Of a DNA stretch of 64,000 nucleotides, positions 1 through 8,216 are shown in pieces (within the stretch, counting starts at the first letter, position 1; every line of letters starts with the position of its first letter). The stretch is from Halobaculum magnesiiphilum. GTDB lineage: Archaea > Halobacteriota > Halobacteria > Halobacteriales > Haloferacaceae. The position numbers and the translations under genes are program-made. The stretch is from NCBI RefSeq assembly GCF_019823105.1, contig NZ_CP081958.1, forward strand, positions 930,001-994,000, read 5' to 3'. Below the pieces are notes generated by a model. The model saw only the letters and a list, made by a program, of their open reading frames with translations, was not told where the DNA came from and made no database searches.

Positions 1-212
1 AGGAACTTCGCGGTGCCCGTGCTCGGCGTCCGGGCGTCCGGGTTTCGCTCCTCCGCTCGGGGAACCGTGAGGTCGCCGGCGTCCGCGGCGTCGACGCCGG
101 CGGACGAAAGCGCGTCCGAGAGACCTGCGTATCGGATGGCTGACGGACCCATGTCGACGCCCCGGCGGTCCTGGCCGTAGTCTGTCGGCGCGCCGATGAT
201 GCGAACGGTCAT
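1..212 (-). CDS. rocF: Arginase family protein, N-terminal part (gene runs off the window)
   Basis: The ATG lies at 210-212 and 70 codons are visible before the window edge. The N-terminus contains RRGVDMGPSAIRYAGL at about residues 16-31, very close to the start of bacterial RocF-type arginases, which hydrolyse arginine to ornithine and urea with a binuclear Mn centre. The metal-binding His/Asp motifs lie outside the window, so agmatinase or formimidoylglutamase activity cannot be excluded. A TTTGAA box about 28 nt upstream of the ATG could serve as TATA element. Confidence 0.8.
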   Translation of the reverse strand, partial: MTVRIIGAPTDYGQDRRGVDMGPSAIRYAGLSDALSSAGVDAADAGDLTVPRAEERNPDARTPSTGTAKF

Positions 213-293
213 GCTAGCACGGGCGCCCGCGGGGGGCTTCAAACGGCTGGTTCCGCACGGAGGAGCCGAGTCACCGGGATCGACCCCGAGCGA

Positions 294-791
294 TCACTCC
301 TCGTCGGCGTCCGCATCCGATCCGTCCCCGTCGTCGCCGTCGGCATCGGTATCGTCGGAATCGTCGGCGTCGTTACCATCGGCGTCGTCGCCGTCGTCGG
401 CGGAGCCGTACGTGCCGGACGGCGAGTCGAGCGGGAGGACGATCAGCGACTGCTCGTCGTCGTCCGCCCACGACGGGTCGAACTGCGTGGTCACCTCGGG
501 AACCAGGTCGTAGCGTTCGAGGAACGCCTTCGGCGCGATCGTGCCGCCGGAGTCGGTGACCGAGACGGTGTATGCGGCCTCGTCGGCGTCCTTGTCGGCG
601 ACGGGTTCGATCCCCACGCGGTTCTCGTCCTCGTCGTAGTACATCACCGCCCCCTCGCTGTCGCCGAAGTACTCCTCGAGGGCCGGCCGGTTCACGCCGA
701 TGCTCGCCGACTTCCGCAGCGAGATCATCGGCTCCGTCCCCGCCGGTCGCCCTCGTCCCGCGCCCGATTCGTCGAATTTCTCGAATCCCAT
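294..791 (-). CDS. Conserved acidic haloarchaeal protein of unknown function
   Basis: A 165-residue soluble protein. The open frame continues further upstream, but the ATG at 789-791 gives the conserved-looking start MGFEKFDESG. The core (about residues 28-110) has an N-terminal stretch with RKSASIGVNRPALEEYF followed by an acidic beta-rich segment, which vaguely recalls AbrB-like swapped-hairpin proteins of haloarchaea. From about residue 125 on it is almost entirely Asp, Gly and Ala, a disordered acidic tail. I cannot assign a function. It precedes the arginase gene on the same strand, with about 80 bp between them. Confidence 0.6.
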   Translation of the reverse strand: MGFEKFDESGAGRGRPAGTEPMISLRKSASIGVNRPALEEYFGDSEGAVMYYDEDENRVGIEPVADKDADEAAYTVSVTDSGGTIAPKAFLERYDLVPEVTTQFDPSWADDDEQSLIVLPLDSPSGTYGSADDGDDADGNDADDSDDTDADGDDGDGSDADADEE

Positions 792-918
792 AGCCACTTC
801 TTCACAACTGACTCTGTTAGCTTTTGTTGTTACAATTGTGTACGGCGCTCCGGCGATGCCGCGACGACACCGGACGGTGGAATACGGGCCGGCGGCAGGT
901 CGAACGCGACGCCGGCGG

Positions 919-1038
919 TTAGCTCGCCCGCCGAACCGACTCGCCGCAGGTCTTGCAGAAATCCTCCTGCCACGGGACCGTCCGAACGACCGACTGGTGA
1001 CCGCAGGACGGACACTCTCGGAGGGCCAACTCCGGCAT
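919..1038 (-). CDS. CPxCG-type zinc-ribbon microprotein
   Basis: A 39-residue reading frame, MPELALRECPSCGHQSVVR at its start, carrying two CxxC knuckles (CPSCG at residues 9-13 and CKTCG near residue 28). Four cysteines in this spacing form a single zinc ribbon. Haloarchaea encode many such one-domain zinc-finger microproteins, and several studied in Haloferax volcanii affect growth, motility or stress responses. It lies alone between two minus-strand genes. Its partner (nucleic acid or protein) cannot be predicted. The call rests on the cysteine pattern, because statistics are weak at this length. Confidence 0.7.
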   Translation of the reverse strand: MPELALRECPSCGHQSVVRTVPWQEDFCKTCGESVRRAS

Positions 1039-1121
1039 GCGAGGGCGTCCACGCGCTCGGTACTTGGTTAGTTGGAGGGTATCACACCGGAGCCGACGTG
1101 GGTGAGCCGTCGGCGGAGGGA

Positions 1122-2366
1122 TCAGGCGTTCTGGATGATGCCGATGAAGAAGCTCCCGAACACCGCTTGAACCCCCACGACGATCGCGGTGAACGCCAAC
1201 AGGCTGGCGCCGACGGACGGGATCGCCTCATACCCGGTGGCGATCCACTGCAATACCATCCCCGCGGCGAGTCCGGCGCCGACGGTGAACACGACCAACC
1301 CGGCGAACACGCCGGTCTCCAGCGTGAACCGCCCGGTCACGAACTCGGTGATCGCGTCCTTCGGGCGGCGGATCGGGTCGCTCGCCAGCGTCGCGTAGAT
1401 CCCGAAGCTCGCGACCTGGACGCCGGTGATCACGAACAGGCTCCCCGCCATGAGGGTCCGGACCCCGAACGAGCCGCCGCCGGGTTCCAGCCCGGACACG
1501 GCGAGCGCCATCAGCGCCGCGCCGGCGACGGTCAACAGCAGCCCCGGCGCGGAGAACAGGTAGCCGGGCGCGTTCTCGAGCATGAACCGGACGTGTCGCC
1601 ACCCGTCGCGGAAGCTCTCGAGGGTCGCCTCGCCCTCGCGCTCGTGGTAGGTGATGGGCTCTTCTGCGATCTCGAGATCGCGGGCGCCCGCCTCCATGAT
1701 CATCTCGCTCGCGAACTCCATTCCATCCGTCTCACAGTCCATCCGGTCCCACGCCTCCCGGGAGAACACGCGCATCCCCGAGTGGGCGTCCGAGACGCCG
1801 GCCTTGTAGAACGCGTTCAGGAACCGCGTCAGCAACGGGTTCCCGACGTACTGGTGGAGCGACGGCATGGCACCCGGCATGATCTCCCCGTCCAGGCGCG
1901 ACCCCATCGCCATGTCGGCCTCGCCGGTCTCGACCAGGTCGTACAGCTTCGGGAGCTCCTCGAAGTCGTACGTCGTGTCCGCGTCGCCGATGGCGATGTA
2001 GTCGCCGCGACAGCGGGCGAACGCGTACTGGTAGGCGTAGCCGTAGCCGGCCTCGTCCGGGACGACGACGATCGCGCCCATCTCCTCGGCGATCTCCGGC
2101 GTCCGGTCGGTCGAGCTGTCGGAGATCAGGATCTCGGTCGGCTCCTGCAGCTCCTCGACCGCGGTTCGGATCCGCTCGATACACTCGCCGATCCCGTCCT
2201 CCTCGTTCAGCGTCGGCATGACCACGCTGAGCGTCGGCCGAACCTCGCTGTCCTCGCCGACGATCAACTCCTCGGCAGTTCGTTCGTCCGTTCTGTCCGG
2301 TTCGGCGACCGCGTCCGTCGCGGCGCCGGCGACTCCCCCCTGTTGTTCGAGTGATTGTTCAGACAT
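1122..2366 (-). CDS. Membrane-anchored family 2 glycosyltransferase (polyprenyl-phosphate hexosyltransferase type)
   Basis: A 414-residue protein. Residues 46-58 carry the GT2 start motif LSVVMPTLNEEDG, and residues 127-134 (IGDADTTY) hold the DxD metal/nucleotide-sugar site. The GT-A domain ends near residue 265 and is followed by four predicted membrane helices. This layout matches dolichyl- or polyprenyl-phosphate glucose/mannose synthases, which charge lipid carriers for protein N-glycosylation on the cytoplasmic face. It follows a zinc-ribbon microprotein gene by 19 bp on the same strand, so the two are probably cotranscribed. Sugar specificity cannot be read from the sequence. Haloarchaeal AglD/AglJ are related proteins, but orthology is not claimed. 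Confidence 0.85.
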   Translation of the reverse strand: MSEQSLEQQGGVAGAATDAVAEPDRTDERTAEELIVGEDSEVRPTLSVVMPTLNEEDGIGECIERIRTAVEELQEPTEILISDSSTDRTPEIAEEMGAIVVVPDEAGYGYAYQYAFARCRGDYIAIGDADTTYDFEELPKLYDLVETGEADMAMGSRLDGEIMPGAMPSLHQYVGNPLLTRFLNAFYKAGVSDAHSGMRVFSREAWDRMDCETDGMEFASEMIMEAGARDLEIAEEPITYHEREGEATLESFRDGWRHVRFMLENAPGYLFSAPGLLLTVAGAALMALAVSGLEPGGGSFGVRTLMAGSLFVITGVQVASFGIYATLASDPIRRPKDAITEFVTGRFTLETGVFAGLVVFTVGAGLAAGMVLQWIATGYEAIPSVGASLLAFTAIVVGVQAVFGSFFIGIIQNA

Positions 2367-2385
2367 CCTGCGATGGTCTCGACGA

Positions 2386-2535
2386 TTACCCGACGATCGT
2401 TTCGCCGCACTCGACGCAGACGATCACGTCGTCGATCGTTCGTGCGGCCGGCGCGTTACACGCGATACACTTCACCCGCGAACTCCGTGCCGGACGAGGA
2501 TATCGACCCATAAGCAGACGAATAACTTCTTTCAT
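2386..2535 (-). CDS. Zinc-ribbon microprotein, leaderless start
   Basis: A 49-residue protein with CIACN and CVECG knuckles (C-x2-C, 14 residues, C-x2-C) typical of small haloarchaeal zinc ribbons. The start at 2533-2535 (MKEVIRLLMGR) is chosen because a TTTATA box at 2559-2564 is centred 26.5 nt upstream, the spacing of a leaderless haloarchaeal transcript. A second in-frame ATG at 2509-2511 would give 41 residues. It is the first gene of a probable two-gene unit with the glycosyltransferase downstream. Function unknown. Confidence 0.75.
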   Translation of the reverse strand: MKEVIRLLMGRYPRPARSSRVKCIACNAPAARTIDDVIVCVECGETIVG

Positions 2536-2558
2536 CTTGAATATTCGGATCCGCTGAA

Positions 2559-2564
2559 TATAAA
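2559..2564 (-). promoter_or_regulatory. TATA box for the 2386-2535 zinc-ribbon gene
   Basis: TTTATA on the minus strand in an AT-rich pocket. Its centre is 26.5 nt from the A of the ATG at 2535, so transcription should begin at the start codon itself. Confidence 0.7.
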
Positions 2565-2644
2565 CGCCGATGGCAGTACGCCGTTCGGCCGATAGCACGC
2601 CTCGATTCAACCGCCGGGCGACGCCGATGTCGGCGTACCGGGGG

Positions 2645-3718
2645 TCACGTCGGTGCCGTGACGTTCACCCACAGGTGGAGCTCCCGGTAGGCGGTGTCGG
2701 CCCGAAGCGTCTCGGGCGGATCGCCCCTGTACAGGAAATACGTCAATCGTAACCGGTCCCCGGTCATCTCCGGGGCGACGGTGTGTTCGAGCTGCCAGGT
2801 CTCGTTGTCCGCCAACTCGACGCGCCACTCCCGGAGCTGCGAGGAGGCCTCGACCGTCGTGGAGTTGTTCGACACCTCTACGCGTTGGATCGCGGCCACC
2901 ACGGTGTAGTTGACGGACCGGTGTTCGTGGTTCGAGACCCCGACGACCAGCGACTGGGGCTCCCCCTGCGTGAACTCGGTCGGGTAGTCGTCGGCGACGA
3001 GCTCGCCGTCCTCGCCCTCGGTGAGGAGGTAGAACTCGGAGAACGACTCGCCCTGTTTCGGGACCGCGACCGCGTAGCCGACGCTCGAGACGGCGACGAT
3101 CACGCTGATCGCGAGCAGCACGTTCAACGCCGCGTCCGTCCGGGTGTCGGGCTCGAACAGCTCGGCGTGCGCGTCCGAGGCCCACCGCCGGTAGGGGACG
3201 CGGAACCGCTCGTCCTCGGGGAGCGCCCGACGCCGTCGCGCCGCCACGGCGGTCAAGACGAGGGTGACGCCGCCGACGCTCGCGACGATCGGCACCAGCC
3301 GGATCCCGAAGGGCGTGAAGTTCAACACCAACCCGACGAGCGGAACGACGGCGATGCTCGTCCCGAACGACAGCGCGACCCGTTCTATCCCGTCGATCCC
3401 GGACTCGTCGGCCGTCTCGGTGGCCGCGTCGGGCGTTTCGGCTTCCGCGTCCGCGTCGCCGACGACGGGTCCGTCGGGGTCGCGATCGTTCGTCGGTCCG
3501 GATCCGACTTCGGGGAACAGCGCGGCGATGAGCGCGTACCCCGGAACGAACAGCACGAACGGGAGCCCGACGATCACGCGCAGCGGCGTCTCGTCGATCC
3601 CCGGGGTGAACACCGCGACGACCGTGAGCGCGACGGCCACGACGACCGCCGCGAGGTCCGCGGGGAGACGCCGGACCGGCGCCGGGAGGATCTGTCGCCA
3701 CCGCGGGTCGGCGCGCAT
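2645..3718 (-). CDS. DUF1616 family membrane protein
   Basis: A 357-residue protein with about five predicted membrane helices. An early pair (about 20-65) includes LRVIVGLPFVLFVPGYALIAALFP-like sequence that is the hallmark of DUF1616, followed by an acidic cytoplasmic loop (about 75-105), two further helices, and a C-terminal extracellular part of about 130 residues with several N-x-S/T sequons. The ATG at 3716-3718 is preferred over an upstream TTG. Members of this family are common near archaeal glycosylation and surface-protein genes, and here a glycosyltransferase lies just downstream. The molecular role is unknown. Confidence 0.8.
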   Translation of the reverse strand: MRADPRWRQILPAPVRRLPADLAAVVVAVALTVVAVFTPGIDETPLRVIVGLPFVLFVPGYALIAALFPEVGSGPTNDRDPDGPVVGDADAEAETPDAATETADESGIDGIERVALSFGTSIAVVPLVGLVLNFTPFGIRLVPIVASVGGVTLVLTAVAARRRRALPEDERFRVPYRRWASDAHAELFEPDTRTDAALNVLLAISVIVAVSSVGYAVAVPKQGESFSEFYLLTEGEDGELVADDYPTEFTQGEPQSLVVGVSNHEHRSVNYTVVAAIQRVEVSNNSTTVEASSQLREWRVELADNETWQLEHTVAPEMTGDRLRLTYFLYRGDPPETLRADTAYRELHLWVNVTAPT

Positions 3719-3824
3719 GTGACCGTCGAGGCATTCGTCATGCAAAATACGATCGGTGTCGACGACGGCGGGGCGGATTCGGCGATCGCGTTCGTTCCCG
3801 CCCGACGATCGTGTCCGTCCTCGT

Positions 3825-6026
3825 CTAGGGCCGCAGCGCTTGGGCGTGTTCGACGGCGTCCGCCGCCGTCGACCGGGACACGCCGCGGGGGCCGAACGCG
3901 GCCCGCTCGTAGCTGTCGGTCAGGGCGTCGAGGTCGTCGACCCGGCCGTCGAACAGGCCGCGCTCGCGACAGGCCGCCGCGAACTCGCGGTGCGTGAGCG
4001 AGGGGTCGAGGTCGAACCTGGACTCGACGGACGCACGGAGCGCCCCGAAGGCGATCTCGACGGCTGCGGACGGGTTCTCGTCGAGGTGCCGGCCGGCCCG
4101 TTCGACGAGAGACGCCGCGGCGGAGTCCGTGGCGGTCTCCGGGGCGGTCGGAGTCGCCTCCGGCGACCCACCGGTCGAATCCCCGGAGTCGCCGTCACGG
4201 CGGCGAACCACGACGAACGCGGCCGCCGCCGCGGCGATCGCCACCACCGCCGCTCCGATAACGGCGGGAGCCTCGCCGTCCACGATCGCCCCCAGCAGCC
4301 CGCCCGACGCGCCGTCGCCGGTCCCGGCGGCGTCCGGGCCGTCGTCGCCGTCGGCACCGTCGTCCTCGGGCAGCGTGACTGTCGCCGTCGCGCTCGTCCC
4401 GTCCAGGTTCGATCCCGCCCCGTCGAACGTCGCGCGGACGGTCACCGACGCCCCCGGGGGGGCCGAATCGGGGACCGAAACCGTGACCGAGAACTCGCCC
4501 GCGGCGTTCGTGTCCGCGGTGGCGACGACCGTCCCGTCGAGGAGGACGTCGATCGTCCGCCCCGCGACCACGTCGCCCTCGGCGGTGGTCAGCCGACCGG
4601 ACACCTCGGCCGCGTCGCCCGACGGCGTAGCATTGAGTCGAAGCCGCGTGCTCGTCGAGGCGACCCGAACGGTGTCGGACACGGTGTCGCTTGTCACCGC
4701 CCTGTCGGCGAGCGCGACCGTCGCCGACAGCGTCCGGTTCCCGGCGTCCACCCCCGCGGGAAGGGTCGTCCGGAGGGCGTACTCGCCGTCGTCGTTCGTC
4801 CGGACGGTCCCCAGCACCGCATCGCCCACCGTGACTCGGACCGGAACTCCGGAGACTGGAACGCCCTCGGCGTCGACACGCCCGCGAACCGTCACGTCGT
4901 CCCCGAACGCGGTCGTCTCCGGACCGTCCACGTCGACGGACGCGGTCACCTGTCGCACCGCGATCGGCGCCGTGGCGTTGCTCGGGAGGAACACGGACCC
5001 GTCGTCGGGAACGTAGCGGACCGCGAGTCGGTCCCGGTCGAGCGGGACCGTCGTCGGCCGGTACGTCGTGGAGAACGAGCCGTTCTCCCCGGTCCGAACC
5101 TGGACCGTCCGCTCGCCGACCGACAGCGCGATCGACCGGTTCGAGACCGCGCTCCCGTTCTCGGTCGTCAGTCGGCCGGCCAGTTCCAGCGGGTCGAGGA
5201 ACGAGGTCGACTCGCGGTCGGCAGACAGCGACAGCCTCGTCGAGACGAGCGTCGACTCCGTCACCTCGGCGGCGTCGGCGGAGATGTTCGCCGAGATCTC
5301 ACGGACGGTTTGCTCCTCCCGACTCATGTCGGCTCCCGTCGCGTTCTCGATGGCGTCGTACGACGCGGTGAGGTTCTCCCCGGTGCGGTTCACCGCGTCG
5401 GCCGTCCGAGCCAACTCGCGTGCGAGCTCCCGGGCCCGCGTCTCGTTGCCAGCCTCGACCGCCTCCTCGTACTCCGATCTCGTCTCGCGGTACGACTGCG
5501 TCCGGTTCACGTACTCGCGCTGGCGCTCGGCGGCGGACTCGAACGCGTCGCCGCCCGACCCGCCCTCTGTCTCGCCGGCGACGTCGACGAACTTGTCGAG
5601 GTCCTCGTCGTAGTCGTCCCCGAGCACCTCGCGAGCGCGGTCGTACTCGCCCTGGCTCAGGTTGATCACGCTCCCCTCGAGGCGCTCGCCGAGCGACGAC
5701 GCGAGGAACGACCGCACGCGCTCGGTGTCGCCCTGCCCGTCAGCCGCGTCCGGGTCCTCGTGTCTGACGGTGGAGTTGTTCCGTTCGTCGACCGGCGTCC
5801 CCTGTTGGAACAGCCCGTCGGCGGGAGCCGCCGACCGATCGGCGGTCGCGGCGTCGACCGAGGCCCCCGACACCGGCGAGCCCGCGGCCGCGGAACCCTC
5901 GACCGGCGCCCCCGCGACCGCACCGCTGGCGCCGACAACGAGCAACAGGCAGGCGAACACGGCTCGCACTGTCGGGGGCCCGTGCACGCGGGAGACGACG
6001 CTCGCTCGACAGTTATGTGTACCCAT
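3825..6026 (-). CDS. Secreted Ig-repeat membrane protein with C-terminal DUF4129-like domain
   Basis: A 733-residue protein with start at 6024-6026. Residues about 20-40 form a signal peptide (VFACLLLVVGASGAVAGA). A charged helical region of coiled-coil character (about 90-230) is followed by three or more beta-sandwich repeats of the type 'GRLTT..G.v.s.r.i..svg' (about 270-560). A single membrane helix near 590-610 ends in RRR, and the last ~100 cytoplasmic residues (HREFAAACRERGLFDG, then YERAAFGPRG) resemble the DUF4129 domain found beside transglutaminase/MoxR genes. It is divergent from the DUF58 gene and belongs to the MoxR locus by context. Function inferred only: cell-envelope assembly or surveillance. 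Confidence 0.7.
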   Translation of the reverse strand: MGTHNCRASVVSRVHGPPTVRAVFACLLLVVGASGAVAGAPVEGSAAAGSPVSGASVDAATADRSAAPADGLFQQGTPVDERNNSTVRHEDPDAADGQGDTERVRSFLASSLGERLEGSVINLSQGEYDRAREVLGDDYDEDLDKFVDVAGETEGGSGGDAFESAAERQREYVNRTQSYRETRSEYEEAVEAGNETRARELARELARTADAVNRTGENLTASYDAIENATGADMSREEQTVREISANISADAAEVTESTLVSTRLSLSADRESTSFLDPLELAGRLTTENGSAVSNRSIALSVGERTVQVRTGENGSFSTTYRPTTVPLDRDRLAVRYVPDDGSVFLPSNATAPIAVRQVTASVDVDGPETTAFGDDVTVRGRVDAEGVPVSGVPVRVTVGDAVLGTVRTNDDGEYALRTTLPAGVDAGNRTLSATVALADRAVTSDTVSDTVRVASTSTRLRLNATPSGDAAEVSGRLTTAEGDVVAGRTIDVLLDGTVVATADTNAAGEFSVTVSVPDSAPPGASVTVRATFDGAGSNLDGTSATATVTLPEDDGADGDDGPDAAGTGDGASGGLLGAIVDGEAPAVIGAAVVAIAAAAAAFVVVRRRDGDSGDSTGGSPEATPTAPETATDSAAASLVERAGRHLDENPSAAVEIAFGALRASVESRFDLDPSLTHREFAAACRERGLFDGRVDDLDALTDSYERAAFGPRGVSRSTAADAVEHAQALRP

Positions 6027-6112
6027 TCGGCGGGTCGCGATCGCCGCACGCGCCGACGGCGTCCGCGTTCGGAAGGGAACACTCATGTGTCGACCGACGT
6101 GACGAACCGGAT

Positions 6113-7612
6113 ATGCACGCCCGGCGGCGGACGTGGGGGACGGCGATCGCTGGCGCGGCGATCGTCGCCTTGGGCGCGTTCGCCGACCGGCCGCTGCTCG
6201 TGGTCGCCGGGGTCCCGCTCGCCGCGTGGCTCATCGGCCGGCAGGCGAGCGCGGTGCGCGCGTTCCGCGCTGTCGACGATCGCCTGACGGTGTCGGTGTC
6301 GACGGCGCGTGCGGCGGTGGCCGTCGACGAGCCCGTTCGGGTCACCGTCTCGGCGCGGTTCGAGGGGCCCGATCCCGCGCCGGCTCCGGTTTCCGTCACC
6401 GTCCCGCTGCCCGTGGGGGCGACCGGTGCGAGCCGGGCCGAACGGACCCTCGAGATCCCGGCGGGCGAGCGCGAGGCGGCGAGCACGTTCTCGTGTTCGT
6501 TCCGGACCGCCGGACGGTTCGACTTCCCGTCGGCGACGGTGACGGTCCGATCGCTCGACGACCTGTTCGACGAATCGCTCACCCGGGCATCGAAGCCGAC
6601 CGTCCGCGCCGACCCCCGAACCCCGTCCGACCTCCACGTCGGCGCCGGCGGGGAAGCGCTGTCGTACGGCGACCATCCCGGCGGACGAAGCGGCGGCGGG
6701 ATCACCCCGGAGGAGCTGAGAGAGTACCAGCCGGGCGACGCCGCCGATCGCATCGACTGGAAGGCGACCGCGCGTCACGGGCAGATCTACGTCCGCGAGT
6801 TCGAGCCCGAGTCCGACCGTCGGACCGTGGTGATCCTCGATCACCGTGCCCGAACCGATCTCGGGCCCGCGGGGGCGACGCTGTTCGCGTACCTCCGCGA
6901 GGTCGCCCTCGGCTTCGTCGACGGGGCGGAGGCGCTGTCGGACCCCGTGGGCTGTCGAACCGTCGGGGACGACGGGATCACCGGCCGCTTCGACGCGACG
7001 AGCGCGAGCGCCGGCTACGACCGGATCCGGGCACACCTCCGCGAACTGACGCCGACGGAGGGGACCCGAACGGTCGCGAACGACGGAGAATCGGCCGCCA
7101 GCGACGGCGTCGGCGCCGCAGTTCCCACTACTGCGCACGCGGAGACTGCCGGACACGCGCAGGTTCGTCCCGCCGCGGCGGCCGCACGCGCGGATCGGCT
7201 GACCGACGACACGCCGTTCGCCGAGCGGGTTCGACCGTTCCTCGAGGCCCGCGACTCGTACGTCCGCCGGCTCCGGGGCGACGCGCTGTTCGGCGCCGTC
7301 GAGCGCGCCCGCGCTGACGTGGGGAGCACGGCGCTGTCGGTGATCGTGACCGACGACGCCGACCGCGACCGGCTGCTAGAAGCCGTGCGCCTCGCGACCC
7401 GCGGCGGCGCCCACGCGCTCGTGTTCGTCGCGCCGCGGGTCCTCTTCGACGCCGACGACCCGGCGGACCCGGAGACGGCCTACGAGCGGTACCTCGAGTT
7501 CGAACGGTTCAGGCGGACCCTCGACGGGATCACGCGCGTCACCGCCTTCGAGGTCGGCCCGGGCGACCGCCTCGACCGGCTGCTCGCGGCTGGGCGTCGC
7601 CAGCGGCGGTGA
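6113..7612 (+). CDS. DUF58 family protein
   Basis: A 499-residue protein. Two N-terminal membrane helices (about 8-45) precede a beta-rich domain, and the DUF58 core is clear at about residues 180-225 (GGGITPEELREYQPGD, then RIDWKATARHGQIYVREFE). A von Willebrand-A-like part with VVILDHRA and VIVTDDAD strands follows. DUF58 proteins are the usual partners of MoxR AAA ATPases, in which the ATPase is thought to remodel or insert cofactors into vWA-type clients. The ATG at 6113 is chosen because upstream codons overlap the divergent promoter region. It runs in the same direction as the next two genes. Confidence 0.85.
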   Translation: MHARRRTWGTAIAGAAIVALGAFADRPLLVVAGVPLAAWLIGRQASAVRAFRAVDDRLTVSVSTARAAVAVDEPVRVTVSARFEGPDPAPAPVSVTVPLPVGATGASRAERTLEIPAGEREAASTFSCSFRTAGRFDFPSATVTVRSLDDLFDESLTRASKPTVRADPRTPSDLHVGAGGEALSYGDHPGGRSGGGITPEELREYQPGDAADRIDWKATARHGQIYVREFEPESDRRTVVILDHRARTDLGPAGATLFAYLREVALGFVDGAEALSDPVGCRTVGDDGITGRFDATSASAGYDRIRAHLRELTPTEGTRTVANDGESAASDGVGAAVPTTAHAETAGHAQVRPAAAAARADRLTDDTPFAERVRPFLEARDSYVRRLRGDALFGAVERARADVGSTALSVIVTDDADRDRLLEAVRLATRGGAHALVFVAPRVLFDADDPADPETAYERYLEFERFRRTLDGITRVTAFEVGPGDRLDRLLAAGRRQRR

Positions 7613-7684
7613 GCCGCGCTCGACGCGTCGGCCGTGTCGAGCCCCCCGACCCGATGGCGTCGAAGTAGTCCGAAAGCAGTCACT

Positions 7685-7690
7685 TCTTTA
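7685..7690 (+). promoter_or_regulatory. Possible TATA box for the 7713 gene
   Basis: TCTTTA centred 25.5 nt before the ATG at 7713, in the only AT-richer patch of the 100-bp gap after the DUF58 gene. It suggests a separate, leaderless promoter for the 7713-9217 pair. Confidence 0.4.
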
Positions 7691-7712
7691 GCCAGCCGTC
7701 GATACCCCAGGT

Positions 7713-8216
7713 ATGGTAAATTCGGAGGCGACGCCCGACCGTTCGCTGGCGCTGCCTGCACTCGCGGCGGCGACGCTTGCGGCGGCGTTCGGGTTGATCG
7801 CGGGGCCGATCACCGCTCCGGCGGGCCTCGCCGTCGCCGCCGTCGCGGTGGTGGTCGGCCCCGGCACGGCGATCCTCGTCGCACATCTGGCGGCGGTCGT
7901 CGTGTTCGGCGCCGGCGGCGTGGGCACCGCGATCGACCCGGTCACCCTCCTCGCGTTCGAGACCGCGCTCGCGCCGCTGATCGCGATGCCGATCGCCGAC
8001 CGTGCGCGGCTATCCGACGCCGCGGTCGCGTGGCTCGTCGCCGTCGGTCTCGCCGCGGTCGTCGTGATCGCAGCGAGCGGAACCGACGGACTGTGGCCCG
8101 TCGCCGCGACGCTGCTCGCGGCGGCCGCGCTGGGGAGCTACGGGCTCCACCGCTTCGAACTCGTCGCGCTGGGGCTCGTCGCCGACGCCGTCGACGAGCC
8201 GGGGGGAGACCGATGA
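7713..8216 (+). CDS. Small polytopic membrane protein of the MoxR locus
   Basis: A 167-residue, very hydrophobic protein with about five membrane helices between residues 12 and 160 and almost no soluble part. From memory it resembles a haloarchaea-specific family (DUF7519-like) that accompanies DUF58 and MoxR genes. Its stop codon overlaps the next start by four bases (ATGA at 8213-8216), so the two are translationally coupled. No catalytic motif is visible. A scaffold or anchor role in the membrane is plausible but unsupported. Confidence 0.7.
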   Translation: MVNSEATPDRSLALPALAAATLAAAFGLIAGPITAPAGLAVAAVAVVVGPGTAILVAHLAAVVVFGAGGVGTAIDPVTLLAFETALAPLIAMPIADRARLSDAAVAWLVAVGLAAVVVIAASGTDGLWPVAATLLAAAALGSYGLHRFELVALGLVADAVDEPGGDR

